NCBI RefSeq assembly: GCF_029767755.1
Contig: NZ_JARUQS010000001.1
Span: 744,001-808,000, forward strand
Reading direction: 5' to 3'
Length of the DNA stretch: 64,000 nucleotides
From: Thiomicrorhabdus sp. zzn3
GTDB lineage: Bacteria; Pseudomonadota; Gammaproteobacteria; Thiomicrospirales; Thiomicrospiraceae
A program made the translations under genes and the position numbers. Of this stretch, positions 47,584-56,881 are shown piece by piece. The notes beneath the pieces are model-generated. The model ran no database searches and was not told the origin of the DNA. It saw only the letters and a program-made list of their open reading frames with translations. Each line of letters starts with the position of its first letter. Position 1 is the stretch's first letter.

Positions 47584-48135
47584 TTGGTGGCAGAAGCAAA
47601 AAAGGATTTTTTAACGTTCCGTCTGGGCCAGGAACAATTTGCAGTTGAAATTTTGCGAGTTCAGGAGATCAGAGGTTGGGAAAAACCTATGCCTCTTCCG
47701 AATGTGCCTCCTTTCGTAAAAGGGGTGGTAGACCTGCGTGGCACAGTGGTACCGATTATCGACTTGCGAGAGCGTTTTAACTTAGATGCCAGTTATGATG
47801 CGACCACGGTGGTGATTGTGGTGCATGTGATTACCTCGAAAGGGGAGCGCGTAGTTGGCTTGGTTGTGGATGCCGTATCGGATGTGCAGCAGTTTGATGT
47901 GGATTCACTGCAGCCAGCGCCAGACATTGCGGCTACGATTGATAATCAGTTTATTCTTGGGTTGGCGACGATTCCGGGAGAGGCGGTTAAAGAAGACGCG
48001 ACTTCCGAAGAGACAGAGAAAGTGGCCAAAAACAAAATGGTTATTCTGATTGATATCGATAAGTTGGCTTCAGAAGGTTTGATTGAACAGATGTCAAAAA
48101 GTGAAGAAGAGTTTATGCCAATGGGGAATGGCTAA
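47584..48135 (+). CDS. cheW: CheW-like chemotaxis coupling protein
   Basis: Couples chemoreceptors to the CheA kinase. 183 residues, one CheW domain with ILRVQEIRGWEKPMPLPNVPPFVKG and VVDLRGTVVPIIDLRERF. The start is TTG 47584 or GTG 47587; GGAG lies 5-8 bases upstream, so this remains undecided. It is alone here, without cheA or a receptor next to it, and is a clear paralogue of the CheW at the right edge of the window. Carries its own terminator. Confidence 0.92.
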   Translation: MVAEAKKDFLTFRLGQEQFAVEILRVQEIRGWEKPMPLPNVPPFVKGVVDLRGTVVPIIDLRERFNLDASYDATTVVIVVHVITSKGERVVGLVVDAVSDVQQFDVDSLQPAPDIAATIDNQFILGLATIPGEAVKEDATSEETEKVAKNKMVILIDIDKLASEGLIEQMSKSEEEFMPMGNG

Positions 48136-48164
48136 GTCCTAAAGTGATCCCCCGCTGTGTATGC

Positions 48165-48206
48165 AAAAAACCGGCGAATTGAACCTTCAATTCGCCGGTT
48201 TTTTTA
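48165..48206. terminator. Bidirectional terminator cheW/nadB
   Basis: AAAAAACCGGCGAATTGAA, two-base loop, TTCAATTCGCCGGTTTTTTT between converging genes; the longest stem in the window. Confidence 0.92.
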
Positions 48207-48234
48207 TATCTGTGTTGAGTTAGATCTCTTAACG

Positions 48235-49842
48235 TTAACGTCGGTGGTTTTTTTTCGGTGATAGAACTGTCGGTCTAGCCTTTGGCAAAGTGTCTGGATA
48301 ATCCAGGTTATAGTGTAAGCCGCGGCTTTCTTTGCGGCGTTGGGCACTTTTCACCATCAGTTCCGCCACCAGAGCTAGATTTCTCAATTCCAACAGGTCG
48401 CTGTGGACAGTGTGTTCGCAGTAGTATTCATCAATCTCTTTTTGCAGATTGCGAATGCGTTGACGGGCACGTTTTAACCGCTTGTTAGTGCGTACTATGC
48501 CGACATAGTCCCACATGACGCGTCGCAACTCATCCCAGTCGTGCGCAACCAGAATTTTTTCTTGCGGGTCGGTAACCTTGCTGCTGTCCCAGGGACGTGG
48601 GGGGGCTTGATTGCTTAACGGTTTTTGATAGGCCAGCTCAATACTTTGCCGTGCGGTTTCGGCAAACACCAAGCCTTCTACCAGTGAGTTGCTGGCAAGG
48701 CGATTAGCCCCGTGCAAGCCGGTATAGGCGGTTTCACCAATGGCGTACAGGCCTTCTAGATCTGTTTTGCCGTGCAGGTCGGTGACGATCCCGCCGCAGG
48801 TGTAATGCGCTGCCGGTACCACCGGGATTTGCTGTTTAGTGATGTCAATGCCGACCTTTAAACAGCGTTCGTAGATGGTTGGGAAGTGCTCTTTGATAAA
48901 TTCTGCTGACTTATGGGTAATGTCCAAATAGACGCAATCCAGGCCATGTTTTTTCATTTCATGGTCAATGGCACGGGCCACGATATCACGCGGTGCCAGG
49001 TCTTTGCGCTTGTCGTATTTCTCCATAAACGCAGTGCCGTTAGGTAGGCGTAAAATGCCGCCTTCTCCGCGTACCGCTTCACTGATCAGAAAAGAGCGAT
49101 CATTGGGATGGTAGAGGCAGGTCGGATGAAATTGGTTGAACTCCATGTTGGCGACCGAGCAGCCTGCGCGCCAGGCCATGGCGATTCCGTCTCCCGTTGA
49201 GGTATCCGGATTGCTGGTATAGAGGTAGGCTTTGCTGGCGCCACCGGTGGCAAGAACGGTAAAGTCCGCCCAAATATCGTAGACGCTGTTATCACACTTG
49301 TTAAGCACATAGGCACCAATGCAACGATTACGTGGCTTATTCAGAATCAAGTCGATGGAGATATGTTCCGGAAGCAGGGTGATGTTCGGGTGCTTCTGAA
49401 CATTTCCGATCAGGGTTTCTGTAACCGATTGGCCGGTATGGTCGGCGGCATGGATGACGCGGCGATGGCTATGACCTCCTTCTTTGGTCAGGTGAAATGG
49501 GTATGTGCATTGAGCCCCTTCACAGCGGCTAAAAGGCACGCCCAGTTCGATTAATTCGTTGATGGCTTTAGCCGCATGTTTGGCGACCAATTTAACCGTT
49601 TTGGCTTTGCACAGGCCTGCCCCGGCTTCCAGTGTATCGTGAATGTGAGAGTCAATGCTGTCAAAAGGATCGAGTACCGCAGCAATGCCGCCTTGTGCAT
49701 AGTTGGTGCTGCCTTCGGTGAGCGAGGATTTGGCTAGCACCATGACTTTATGATGCTGAGCAAGTTTAAGCGCAATGGATAAACCTGCAATGCCACTGCC
49801 AATCACCAAGATATCGGTTTTTAAACTTTTTGAGCTGTTCAC
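48235..49842 (-). CDS. nadB: L-aspartate oxidase NadB
   Basis: FAD enzyme oxidising aspartate to iminoaspartate for quinolinate and NAD synthesis. 535 residues: FAD motif VIGSGIAGLSIALKLA, the succinate-dehydrogenase-like HPTCLY and SEAVRGEGGILR stretch, and catalytic Arg in APRDIVARAID. The C-terminal helical domain is complete. Divergent from rseC; in many gammaproteobacteria nadB neighbours rpoE-rseABC, here only rseC remains. One palindrome core at 49612. Confidence 0.95.
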   Translation of the reverse strand: MNSSKSLKTDILVIGSGIAGLSIALKLAQHHKVMVLAKSSLTEGSTNYAQGGIAAVLDPFDSIDSHIHDTLEAGAGLCKAKTVKLVAKHAAKAINELIELGVPFSRCEGAQCTYPFHLTKEGGHSHRRVIHAADHTGQSVTETLIGNVQKHPNITLLPEHISIDLILNKPRNRCIGAYVLNKCDNSVYDIWADFTVLATGGASKAYLYTSNPDTSTGDGIAMAWRAGCSVANMEFNQFHPTCLYHPNDRSFLISEAVRGEGGILRLPNGTAFMEKYDKRKDLAPRDIVARAIDHEMKKHGLDCVYLDITHKSAEFIKEHFPTIYERCLKVGIDITKQQIPVVPAAHYTCGGIVTDLHGKTDLEGLYAIGETAYTGLHGANRLASNSLVEGLVFAETARQSIELAYQKPLSNQAPPRPWDSSKVTDPQEKILVAHDWDELRRVMWDYVGIVRTNKRLKRARQRIRNLQKEIDEYYCEHTVHSDLLELRNLALVAELMVKSAQRRKESRGLHYNLDYPDTLPKARPTVLSPKKNHRR

Positions 49843-50055
49843 TCACATTCCTTTATGATTGCTATCAGAGGTTGGTTTGGGTGACAAAACTGTCGCCAAG
49901 AACCGTGTAGTGTGATGAGTTTAATACGATGATGTAAGCGGTCGTATTGAATGAGTATTGAGTCAATATTATAGAGAAACAGCGGGTCGGGGCGAGTTTT
50001 TTATGTTAATTTATTTTCTTGTGTCAGGCCTTTGCCGTGTAAGTTCAGGTGAAAT

Positions 50056-50583
50056 ATGCAACCAGTCAATGAAAACGATCAAAACCTGCGTTCAGATTCT
50101 CTCTTGGTGACCCAAGGGCAAGTGATTGACTTGTCGGGCGAATTTGCCTTGGTGGATGTTCAGCGTCAAACCGGTTGTGGTGGATGCGCCTCACAGTCCG
50201 CCTGTGGCACAAGCGCATTGGCAAGTCTGTTTGCCTCCACGACCGCTAAGCCATTAAGGGTGCCCAATCGCATTCAGGCCAAAGTCGGGGATTTGGTTGA
50301 GCTGAGTTTGGATGAATCGCGCTTGGTTAAGCATGCGTTTATGGCTTATGGCTGGCCTTTGGTGGCGTTGTTTGTCGGGGCGTTGGGCTTGAAATATCTC
50401 GCCCAAACCTTATTAGGGGTAAGTGAAACTTCAGCGGATCTGTTTTCCATTGCAGGTGGGGGATTTGGATTGATCTCAGGTTGGGTGGTCACCCGCCGTG
50501 TTTATCGGCCGGTTCTCCCTGTTTTAAGCAGAGTTGTGAAAACGGCTGAGTCTCAATCCTTTTGTAAGGATGTATCGCTTTAA
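50056..50583 (+). CDS. rseC: RseC/MucC family membrane protein
   Basis: Inner-membrane protein of 175 residues with a cysteine-rich N-terminal cytoplasmic part (TGCGGCASQSACGTSAL, about residues 36-55) and two membrane helices (about 95-115 and 130-150). In E. coli RseC is linked to sigma-E and to the SoxR-reducing system. Here no rpoE, rseA or rseB gene precedes it, so a redox role through the cysteines may be the retained function (inference). Followed after ~140 bp by the DegQ-type protease gene, as mucC-mucD in Pseudomonas. Confidence 0.9.
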   Translation: MQPVNENDQNLRSDSLLVTQGQVIDLSGEFALVDVQRQTGCGGCASQSACGTSALASLFASTTAKPLRVPNRIQAKVGDLVELSLDESRLVKHAFMAYGWPLVALFVGALGLKYLAQTLLGVSETSADLFSIAGGGFGLISGWVVTRRVYRPVLPVLSRVVKTAESQSFCKDVSL

Positions 50584-50722
50584 AATTGGTTAGGATTGAA
50601 GTGTTTCTTATATCAATCGATTCGTTCAACGAATTTAATTGGTTGTATGGTTATGCCCAACTTTTTTTGCAAGGCGTTGACCATACAAAGTGATGACCTG
50701 TTTTGACGATAAGGTGATGAAA

Positions 50723-52183
50723 ATGAAAAGACGTTCTTTTGCAGGAACTTTAGCCGCTTGCGTAATGACTGGTATCTTATTTATGTCGCAAGCGCCTTAT
50801 GCGATGTCTAGTAATGAGTCGGAAATCAGGGCACAGCCAAGTGCTCAAGCCTACGGGCTCCCAGATTTTACCCAACTGGCTGAAGAGAATAGTCCGGTTG
50901 TAGTGAATATCAGTACCAGCAAAAAAATTAAGCGTCCTAATGTCCCGCAATTTCAGGGGATGCCTGAAGAGCTGCTGCGTTATTTCTTTGGTATTCCTGG
51001 TTTTCAAGGACAGCCTGATCGCAATGCGCCGCAGATGCAGCAGGAAGTCCACTCTTTGGGTTCTGGATTTATTATCAGTAAAGACGGTTATATCTTGACG
51101 AATAATCACGTGATCGATGGCGCGGACGACATTATGGTGCGTATGCGCAATCGTAAAGAGTTAAAAGCGGAAGTGGTGGGTGCAGATCCGCGTACAGATG
51201 TAGCCCTATTGAAAATTGAAGCTAAGGATTTACCGGTTGCTAAGATCGGAACCTCGAGCACGCTAAAAGTAGGGCAGTGGGTATTGGCGATCGGGGAACC
51301 TTTTGGTTTGGATTATACGGTAACCCACGGGATTGTCAGTGCGATTGGCCGCTCTTTGCCGGATGATACCTATGTGCCGTTTATTCAAACGGATGTGTCA
51401 ATTAACCCAGGTAATTCGGGTGGACCTTTATTTAATTTGGCCGGTGAAGTCGTTGGGATTAACTCCCAGATTTACAGCAAGCATGGCGGTTCCATGGGGC
51501 TATCGTTCTCGATTCCCATCGATATTGCGATGAATGTGGCTGAGCAGCTTAAAGACAGCGGTAAGGTTGCACGTGGGTTCCTGGGGGTACAGGTTCAGGA
51601 GGTCACCAGCGATCTGTCCAAATCATTCGGTTTGGAGGCCCCAACAGGTGCGCTGGTCGGCCAAACATTCCCGGATACACCTGCTGAACGTGCCGGGATC
51701 CGTGCCGGTGATATTATTCTCGAATTTAACGGCCATAAAATCAAAAAATCGGCTGATCTACCTCCATTGGTCGGTGTAGCCAAAATCAACAAGCCGCTTA
51801 AGGTGGTGTTGCTTCGTCAGGGCAAAGAGATGACTGTGACCGTGAAGTTGACTGAGCTCGATAAAGCCCAGCAAGTTGCTTCCGGCGACGGCGGTGCCAT
51901 GAAAAACAATCGTTTAGGCGCAACGGTAGAAGCCTTGGATAAAGACACTTTAGAGGCTTTGAATTTGCCATTCGGTGTCCGAGTGACCGATATTGAGGAG
52001 GGTGCGGCAAGTAAAGCCGGTATCCGTCCTGGCGATATTATCGTGACGATTGATTTTCAGCCAGTCAAGAATGTACAGGTGTTGAGTCAGATTCTGCAAC
52101 AGGCTCCGGCTGGACGTTCGCTACCGGTGCGTGTCGTGCGCAACAAACGTTCTCTGTTCTTGCCACTGGTGTTGGAAAAATAA
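50723..52183 (+). CDS. mucD: Periplasmic serine protease DegP/DegQ (MucD) family
   Basis: HtrA-type protease-chaperone degrading misfolded envelope proteins. About 486 residues: signal peptide (SFAGTLAACVMTGILFMSQAPYA), trypsin-like domain with His in LTNNHVIDG, Asp in DPRTDVALLKI and Ser in PGNSGGPL, then two PDZ domains (about 285-375 and 395-480). ATG 50723 (MKRRSF) has AAGG 9 bases upstream; longer starts at 50690 and 50717 are less likely. Position between rseC and lepA makes it the MucD orthologue. Confidence 0.93.
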   Translation: MKRRSFAGTLAACVMTGILFMSQAPYAMSSNESEIRAQPSAQAYGLPDFTQLAEENSPVVVNISTSKKIKRPNVPQFQGMPEELLRYFFGIPGFQGQPDRNAPQMQQEVHSLGSGFIISKDGYILTNNHVIDGADDIMVRMRNRKELKAEVVGADPRTDVALLKIEAKDLPVAKIGTSSTLKVGQWVLAIGEPFGLDYTVTHGIVSAIGRSLPDDTYVPFIQTDVSINPGNSGGPLFNLAGEVVGINSQIYSKHGGSMGLSFSIPIDIAMNVAEQLKDSGKVARGFLGVQVQEVTSDLSKSFGLEAPTGALVGQTFPDTPAERAGIRAGDIILEFNGHKIKKSADLPPLVGVAKINKPLKVVLLRQGKEMTVTVKLTELDKAQQVASGDGGAMKNNRLGATVEALDKDTLEALNLPFGVRVTDIEEGAASKAGIRPGDIIVTIDFQPVKNVQVLSQILQQAPAGRSLPVRVVRNKRSLFLPLVLEK

Positions 52184-52355
52184 TTAGCGGAGTTGTCGCA
52201 CAGTGTGGTCGTGGTTATAGACCGTGAAATTGCAGTTGGTATGCTAATTTGTCGGTGCGTTAGCGCTTGAATTATCGTAAAATAATCGCAATTTCATTTT
52301 AGACCATACCCTGTTCTTGAATACTTTTGCAGATGCAAGAAAATTGAACGGGAGT

Positions 52356-52380
52356 AAAGGGGCCATTCGCCCCTTTTTTT
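52356..52380 (+). terminator. Terminator between the mucD-type gene and lepA
   Basis: AAAGGGGC, loop CATTC, GCCCCTTTTTTT. It is 170 bp past the protease stop but only 52 bp before the lepA start, so the lepA promoter must be inside this short interval or lepA depends on read-through. Confidence 0.88.
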
Positions 52381-52431
52381 GTAGCGTACGTTAACAGCAT
52401 TAAGTTGGGTAGCGTGATTGTTGGAGCATAG

Positions 52432-54240
52432 ATGTCAGACGCACTGAAATTCATTCGTAACTTTTCCATTATTGCCCATATTGACCATGGTAAATCCACC
52501 ATCGCAGACCGTTTTATTCAGGTTTGTGGCGGATTGACCGAGCGTGAAATGGCCAACCAGGTTCTTGATTCAATGGATTTGGAGCGGGAACGCGGTATCA
52601 CCATTAAAGCGCAGAGTGTGACGCTCAACTATAAGGCTCAAGACGGAAACACCTATCAACTGAATTTCATTGATACACCGGGTCACGTTGATTTTTCTTA
52701 TGAAGTTTCCCGTTCACTGGCCGCTTGTGAGGGTGCGCTGCTAGTCGTTGACGCTTCTCAAGGGGTAGAGGCCCAGACCGTAGCCAACTGTTACACTGCG
52801 GTTGAACAGGGACTGGAAGTGTTGGCGGTACTGAATAAGATCGATTTGCCGGCCGCAGAACCGGAACGGGTGATCGAAGAGATTGAAGAGATTATTGGTA
52901 TTGAAGCCCAGGATGCGGTTCGTGCCAGTGCCAAGGCAGGAATCGGTATTGAAGAGACGCTCGAAGAGATCGTCAGCAAGATTCCGGCGCCGCAGGGGGA
53001 TCCGGATGCGCCTTTGAAAGCACTGATTATTGATTCATGGTTTGACAACTATCTCGGCGTCGTCTCTTTGGTGCGTGTAATTGACGGTAAAATCGGCAAG
53101 AAGACCAAAATGAAGGTCCTTTCGACCAAAGAAGAATACTTGGTGGATGATGTCGGAATCTTCACTCCCAAACGGACCTCGAAACCCTACCTGTCAGCCG
53201 GTGAAGTAGGTTATGTGATTGCCGGAATCAAAGACATTGATGGCGCTCCGGTGGGGGATACGCTCGCCGATGCCAGCAAGCCCGATGTCGAACCTTTACC
53301 CGGATTTAAGCCGGCGCAGCCGCGCGTTTTTGCGGGGCTCTTTCCGGTCACTTCAGAGCAGTATGAAGATTTGCGCGAGGCTTTGCGTAAACTGCGTTTG
53401 AATGATGCGGCACTGCACTTTGAACCGGAAACCTCCGAAGCCCTTGGTTTCGGTTTCCGATGCGGCTTCCTGGGCATGCTGCATATGGAAATCATTCAGG
53501 AGCGTTTGGAACGCGAATACAACCTGGATTTGATTACCACGGCACCAACGGTTGTCTATGAAGTAGAAACCAAGGCGGGGGACGTTATTAAGGTTGATAA
53601 CCCTTCTGAGCTGCCTGATCCAAGTAAAATCAATGAAATTCGTGAACCGATCATTCAGGCCAATATCCTGGTGCCGCAAGAGTATGTCGGCGCGGTGATG
53701 AAGCTCTGTATTGAAAAGCGTGGGGTGCAAAAAGACATGCAGTACTCCGGTGGACAGGTTTCGATGCATTATGAAATGCCGCTGAATGAAGTGGTGCTGG
53801 ATTTCTTTGATCGCTTGAAATCATGCAGTCGTGGCTATGCCTCGATGGATTATGAATTCAAACGTTTTCAGGCAGGCGACCTGGTGCGTATGGACTTCCT
53901 GATTAACGGTGAGCCGGTTGATGCCTTGGCGGTGATTGTGCACCGCAGCTTTGCGGTGCAGCGCGGTAAGGTGATTATTGAAAAACTGCGTGAAGTGATT
54001 CCACGTCAAATGTTTGATGTTGCGATTCAGGCGGCGATTGGTTCAAAGGTCATCGGGCGTACCAACGTTAAAGCCTTGCGTAAAAACGTCACCGCCAAGT
54101 GTTACGGTGGTGACGTATCACGTAAGAAGAAGCTGCTGCAGAAGCAGAAAGAAGGTAAAAAACGCATGAAATCCATCGGCAGTGTAGAATTGCCGCAAGA
54201 GGCCTTCTTGGCCATTCTCGATACAGGAGGGGAGGCCTGA
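52432..54240 (+). CDS. lepA: Elongation factor 4 (LepA)
   Basis: Ribosome-associated GTPase affecting initiation/back-translocation. 602 residues: [13 protein letters not shown] (G1), RGITIKAQ (G2), DTPGHVDFS (G3), NKIDLP (G4), EF-G-like domains, and the lysine-rich C-terminal domain ending [15 protein letters not shown]. Overlaps lepB by one base (TGATG), the conserved lepA-lepB pairing. Confidence 0.97.
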   Translation: MSDALKFIRNFSIIAHIDHGKSTIADRFIQVCGGLTEREMANQVLDSMDLERERGITIKAQSVTLNYKAQDGNTYQLNFIDTPGHVDFSYEVSRSLAACEGALLVVDASQGVEAQTVANCYTAVEQGLEVLAVLNKIDLPAAEPERVIEEIEEIIGIEAQDAVRASAKAGIGIEETLEEIVSKIPAPQGDPDAPLKALIIDSWFDNYLGVVSLVRVIDGKIGKKTKMKVLSTKEEYLVDDVGIFTPKRTSKPYLSAGEVGYVIAGIKDIDGAPVGDTLADASKPDVEPLPGFKPAQPRVFAGLFPVTSEQYEDLREALRKLRLNDAALHFEPETSEALGFGFRCGFLGMLHMEIIQERLEREYNLDLITTAPTVVYEVETKAGDVIKVDNPSELPDPSKINEIREPIIQANILVPQEYVGAVMKLCIEKRGVQKDMQYSGGQVSMHYEMPLNEVVLDFFDRLKSCSRGYASMDYEFKRFQAGDLVRMDFLINGEPVDALAVIVHRSFAVQRGKVIIEKLREVIPRQMFDVAIQAAIGSKVIGRTNVKALRKNVTAKCYGGDVSRKKKLLQKQKEGKKRMKSIGSVELPQEAFLAILDTGGEA

Positions 54241-55010
54241 TGAGCTTTGAACTGATTTTAGTGATTGTCACCGCGGTGACCGGAGTGATTGCCTATGTCG
54301 ACCGTCTGGTCTGGCGCCCTAAACGTGAAAAGTCCATCACCACCGAAAGAGAGCCGGTGATTATCGAATACGCGCGTTCCCTGTTTCCGGTGTTTATTGT
54401 GGTGTTGATCCTACGTTCATTTGTGGTTGAGCCTTTTCGCATTCCTTCCGGTTCCATGTATCCGACGTTGGAAATTGGTGACTTCATCGCAGTCAGCAAG
54501 TTCTCTTATGGCATTAAACTGCCGGTGACGCAGACCAAAATCATTCCAGTTGGTGAGCCTGAGCGTGGCGATGTCGTGGTGTTCAGTTACCCGAAAGATC
54601 CCCAAGTCGATTACATCAAACGTATTATCGGCCTGCCAGGTGACGAACTGACTTATGTTGATCGCACCCTGTTTATTAACGGCAAGCCGGTTAAGCATGA
54701 AATTAAAGGCAAATACTTAGGAAACGATTCCGGTGCGATGATGAATGGTGCGCAAATCGTTAGCGAAACCCTGGATAACGGCCATCAGTACAATATCCTT
54801 TGGGATTTGGATAAAATCAGCCGTAATACCGACGTCATTCGTGTGCCTGAAGGCCATTATTTTGTGATGGGCGACAATCGTGATCACAGTAATGACAGCC
54901 GTTTCTGGGGCTTTGTGCCGGAGAAAAACCTCAAAGGCAAGGCGTTCGGTATTTGGATGAACTGGGATAACGGCATCCATTTGAACCGATTGGGCATGGG
55001 AATCGATTGA
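54240..55010 (+). CDS. lepB: Signal peptidase I (LepB)
   Basis: Inner-membrane protease removing signal peptides of Sec and Tat substrates. 256 residues: two N-terminal membrane segments, then a periplasmic catalytic domain with Ser in IPSGSMYPTLEIGD, Lys in YIKRIIGLPGD and MGDNRDHSNDSR. Translationally coupled to lepA; rnc begins 2 bases after its stop. Confidence 0.96.
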   Translation: MSFELILVIVTAVTGVIAYVDRLVWRPKREKSITTEREPVIIEYARSLFPVFIVVLILRSFVVEPFRIPSGSMYPTLEIGDFIAVSKFSYGIKLPVTQTKIIPVGEPERGDVVVFSYPKDPQVDYIKRIIGLPGDELTYVDRTLFINGKPVKHEIKGKYLGNDSGAMMNGAQIVSETLDNGHQYNILWDLDKISRNTDVIRVPEGHYFVMGDNRDHSNDSRFWGFVPEKNLKGKAFGIWMNWDNGIHLNRLGMGID

Positions 55011-55012
55011 GC

Positions 55013-55726
55013 ATGAAAAACAACCGCTCCGCACTGCTGTCAACCGAACGTCAGGCCAAGTTGCAACAACTGTCAAAAAAGCTCGGTTACGAGTTTAATG
55101 ACATTAGCTACCTGCAACGTGCGCTGACTCATCGCAGCATGGGCGCCACCAATAACGAGCGCCTGGAATTTCTTGGAGACAGCCTGGTGAATTTCATTAT
55201 TGCGGATATGCTGTTTCACCAGTTTACCAAGCTCCCGGAAGGCGACATGAGCCGAGTGCGCGCGCATCTGGTCAAAGGAGATACACTGGCCGTGATCGGT
55301 AAGGAGTATAACCTGAGCGACTATTTGGTACTGGGGCCGGGCGAACTCAAAAGTGGCGGTTTTCGGCGTAATTCGATCATCGCCGATTCGGTTGAAGCGA
55401 TTATTGCTGCCGTCTATGAAGATGGCGGTTTGGAGGCCTGTCGCGATTTGGTGAACCGTTTTTATGAGAAGCGGTTGCAGGAACTGGATCCGAAAAAAAT
55501 CGGTAAAGACCCCAAAACCCGTTTGCAAGAATATTTGCAATCTCAGCAACAGCCGCTTCCGGAATACAGCATTATCAGCGTCAATGGGGCCGCCCACGCT
55601 CAGGAGTTTACCGTTTCCTGCTATGTTGAAAAACTGAATACCAAATTTGAAGCCACGGCTTCGAGCCGCCGCAAGGCGGAACAGAAGGCGGCAGAAACCG
55701 CACTGGAAGCTCTGGATCAACTGTAG
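55013..55726 (+). CDS. rnc: Ribonuclease III
   Basis: Double-strand-specific endoribonuclease processing rRNA precursors and structured mRNAs. 237 residues: catalytic domain with ERLEFLGDSLVNFIIAD and the acidic site ADSVEAIIAAVYEDGG, then a dsRNA-binding domain (about 160-230). Start ATG 55013, as the TTG at 55007 overlaps the lepB stop. Followed by a tandem pair of palindromes and era. Confidence 0.96.
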   Translation: MKNNRSALLSTERQAKLQQLSKKLGYEFNDISYLQRALTHRSMGATNNERLEFLGDSLVNFIIADMLFHQFTKLPEGDMSRVRAHLVKGDTLAVIGKEYNLSDYLVLGPGELKSGGFRRNSIIADSVEAIIAAVYEDGGLEACRDLVNRFYEKRLQELDPKKIGKDPKTRLQEYLQSQQQPLPEYSIISVNGAAHAQEFTVSCYVEKLNTKFEATASSRRKAEQKAAETALEALDQL

Positions 55727-55779
55727 CCCTGGCGGAGCTCGATGTTATGACGGCTTGCTACGTTAGAGCCAAATACTAC

Positions 55780-55814
55780 TGAGCAGGCCTGTTCAAATTA
55801 AGCAGGCCTGCTCA
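55780..55814. repeat. Tandem pair of CAGGCCTG palindromes between rnc and era
   Basis: TGAGCAGGCCTGTTCA (55780-55795) and TAAGCAGGCCTGCTCA (55799-55814), three bases apart, so centres are 19 bp apart (almost two helical turns). The 120-bp rnc-era gap is unusually long for this operon. Confidence 0.75.
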
Positions 55815-55846
55815 AACTCAACCATCATTCTGATAAAAGGGATTGA

Positions 55847-56809
55847 ATGCAACATTCAGATACCTCTTCCAAGACCTCAAGCCTCCCTTCCGGAGAAAAC
55901 AAGGGGACTTACCAAGCCGGATTCGCTGCGGTGATCGGCCGTCCCAATGTCGGAAAATCGACCTTGATGAACGAGTTACTGGGGCAAAAACTCAGTATCA
56001 CGTCCCACAAACCGCAAACGACGCGGCACCGCATTCATGGCATTCACACCACAGATCAGCATCAAATCGTGTATGTGGATACGCCGGGCATGCACCTGGG
56101 CGGACAAAAAAGCATTAACCAATACATGAATCGCACCGCTAAAAGCGCGTTTGCGGATGTGGATGTGATCTTGTTTGTGTTGGAAGCCGGGCGCTGGACC
56201 GATGAAGATCAGGCCGTGGCCAGTCAGCTTAAAGGCCTGGATATTCCTGTGGTGGTGCTGGTTAACAAGATCGATAAATTCAAGAACAAAGAAGAGCTGA
56301 TGCCGTTTTTGCAGACGGTGTCCGAAAAGGTCGAGTTCGATACTCTGATTCCGGTGTCGGCTTACCAGAAAAACGGCCTTGAACAGATTGTGGAAACCGT
56401 ACTGAAGCACTTGCCGCATCAGGAAGCGATCTTTCCGGAAGATTACATTACCGACCGTTCCAGCCGCTTTTTGGCATCGGAAATTATTCGCGAAAAACTC
56501 ATGCGTACTTTGGGCGAGGAGGTCCCTTACGGTACCACCGTGGAAATTGAACAGTTCCAGTACGACGAAGAAGAAGGGCGCTGGGTGATCCATGCGTTGA
56601 TTTTGGTGGAACGCCCGGGACAGAAAAAGATCGTGATCGGAAAAAAAGGCGAAATGATCAAGAAGGTGGGCACTCAGGCGCGCAAAGATCTGGTGGCCAT
56701 GCTCGACAGCCGTGTCCACCTGGAATTATGGGTCAAGGTTAAAGAAAACTGGTCGGATGACGCGCGGGCGCTGGCCAGCTTGGGCTATAACGACGATTAT
56801 ACGACCTAA
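55847..56809 (+). CDS. era: GTPase Era
   Basis: GTPase for 30S assembly and 16S rRNA 3'-end maturation. 320 residues with a ~20-residue nonconserved N-terminal extension: GRPNVGKSTLMN (G1), DTPGMHLGG (G3), NKIDKF (G4), and a C-terminal KH domain with VIGKKGEMIKKVG. Standard rnc-era-recO order. Confidence 0.97.
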   Translation: MQHSDTSSKTSSLPSGENKGTYQAGFAAVIGRPNVGKSTLMNELLGQKLSITSHKPQTTRHRIHGIHTTDQHQIVYVDTPGMHLGGQKSINQYMNRTAKSAFADVDVILFVLEAGRWTDEDQAVASQLKGLDIPVVVLVNKIDKFKNKEELMPFLQTVSEKVEFDTLIPVSAYQKNGLEQIVETVLKHLPHQEAIFPEDYITDRSSRFLASEIIREKLMRTLGEEVPYGTTVEIEQFQYDEEEGRWVIHALILVERPGQKKIVIGKKGEMIKKVGTQARKDLVAMLDSRVHLELWVKVKENWSDDARALASLGYNDDYTT

Positions 56810-56881
56810 TCGCACCAGTTAAGTGACACAATCTGTGGACGGCTTGAATAGCCAAGAGACTCAATCTAGAGCAGGCAACCG

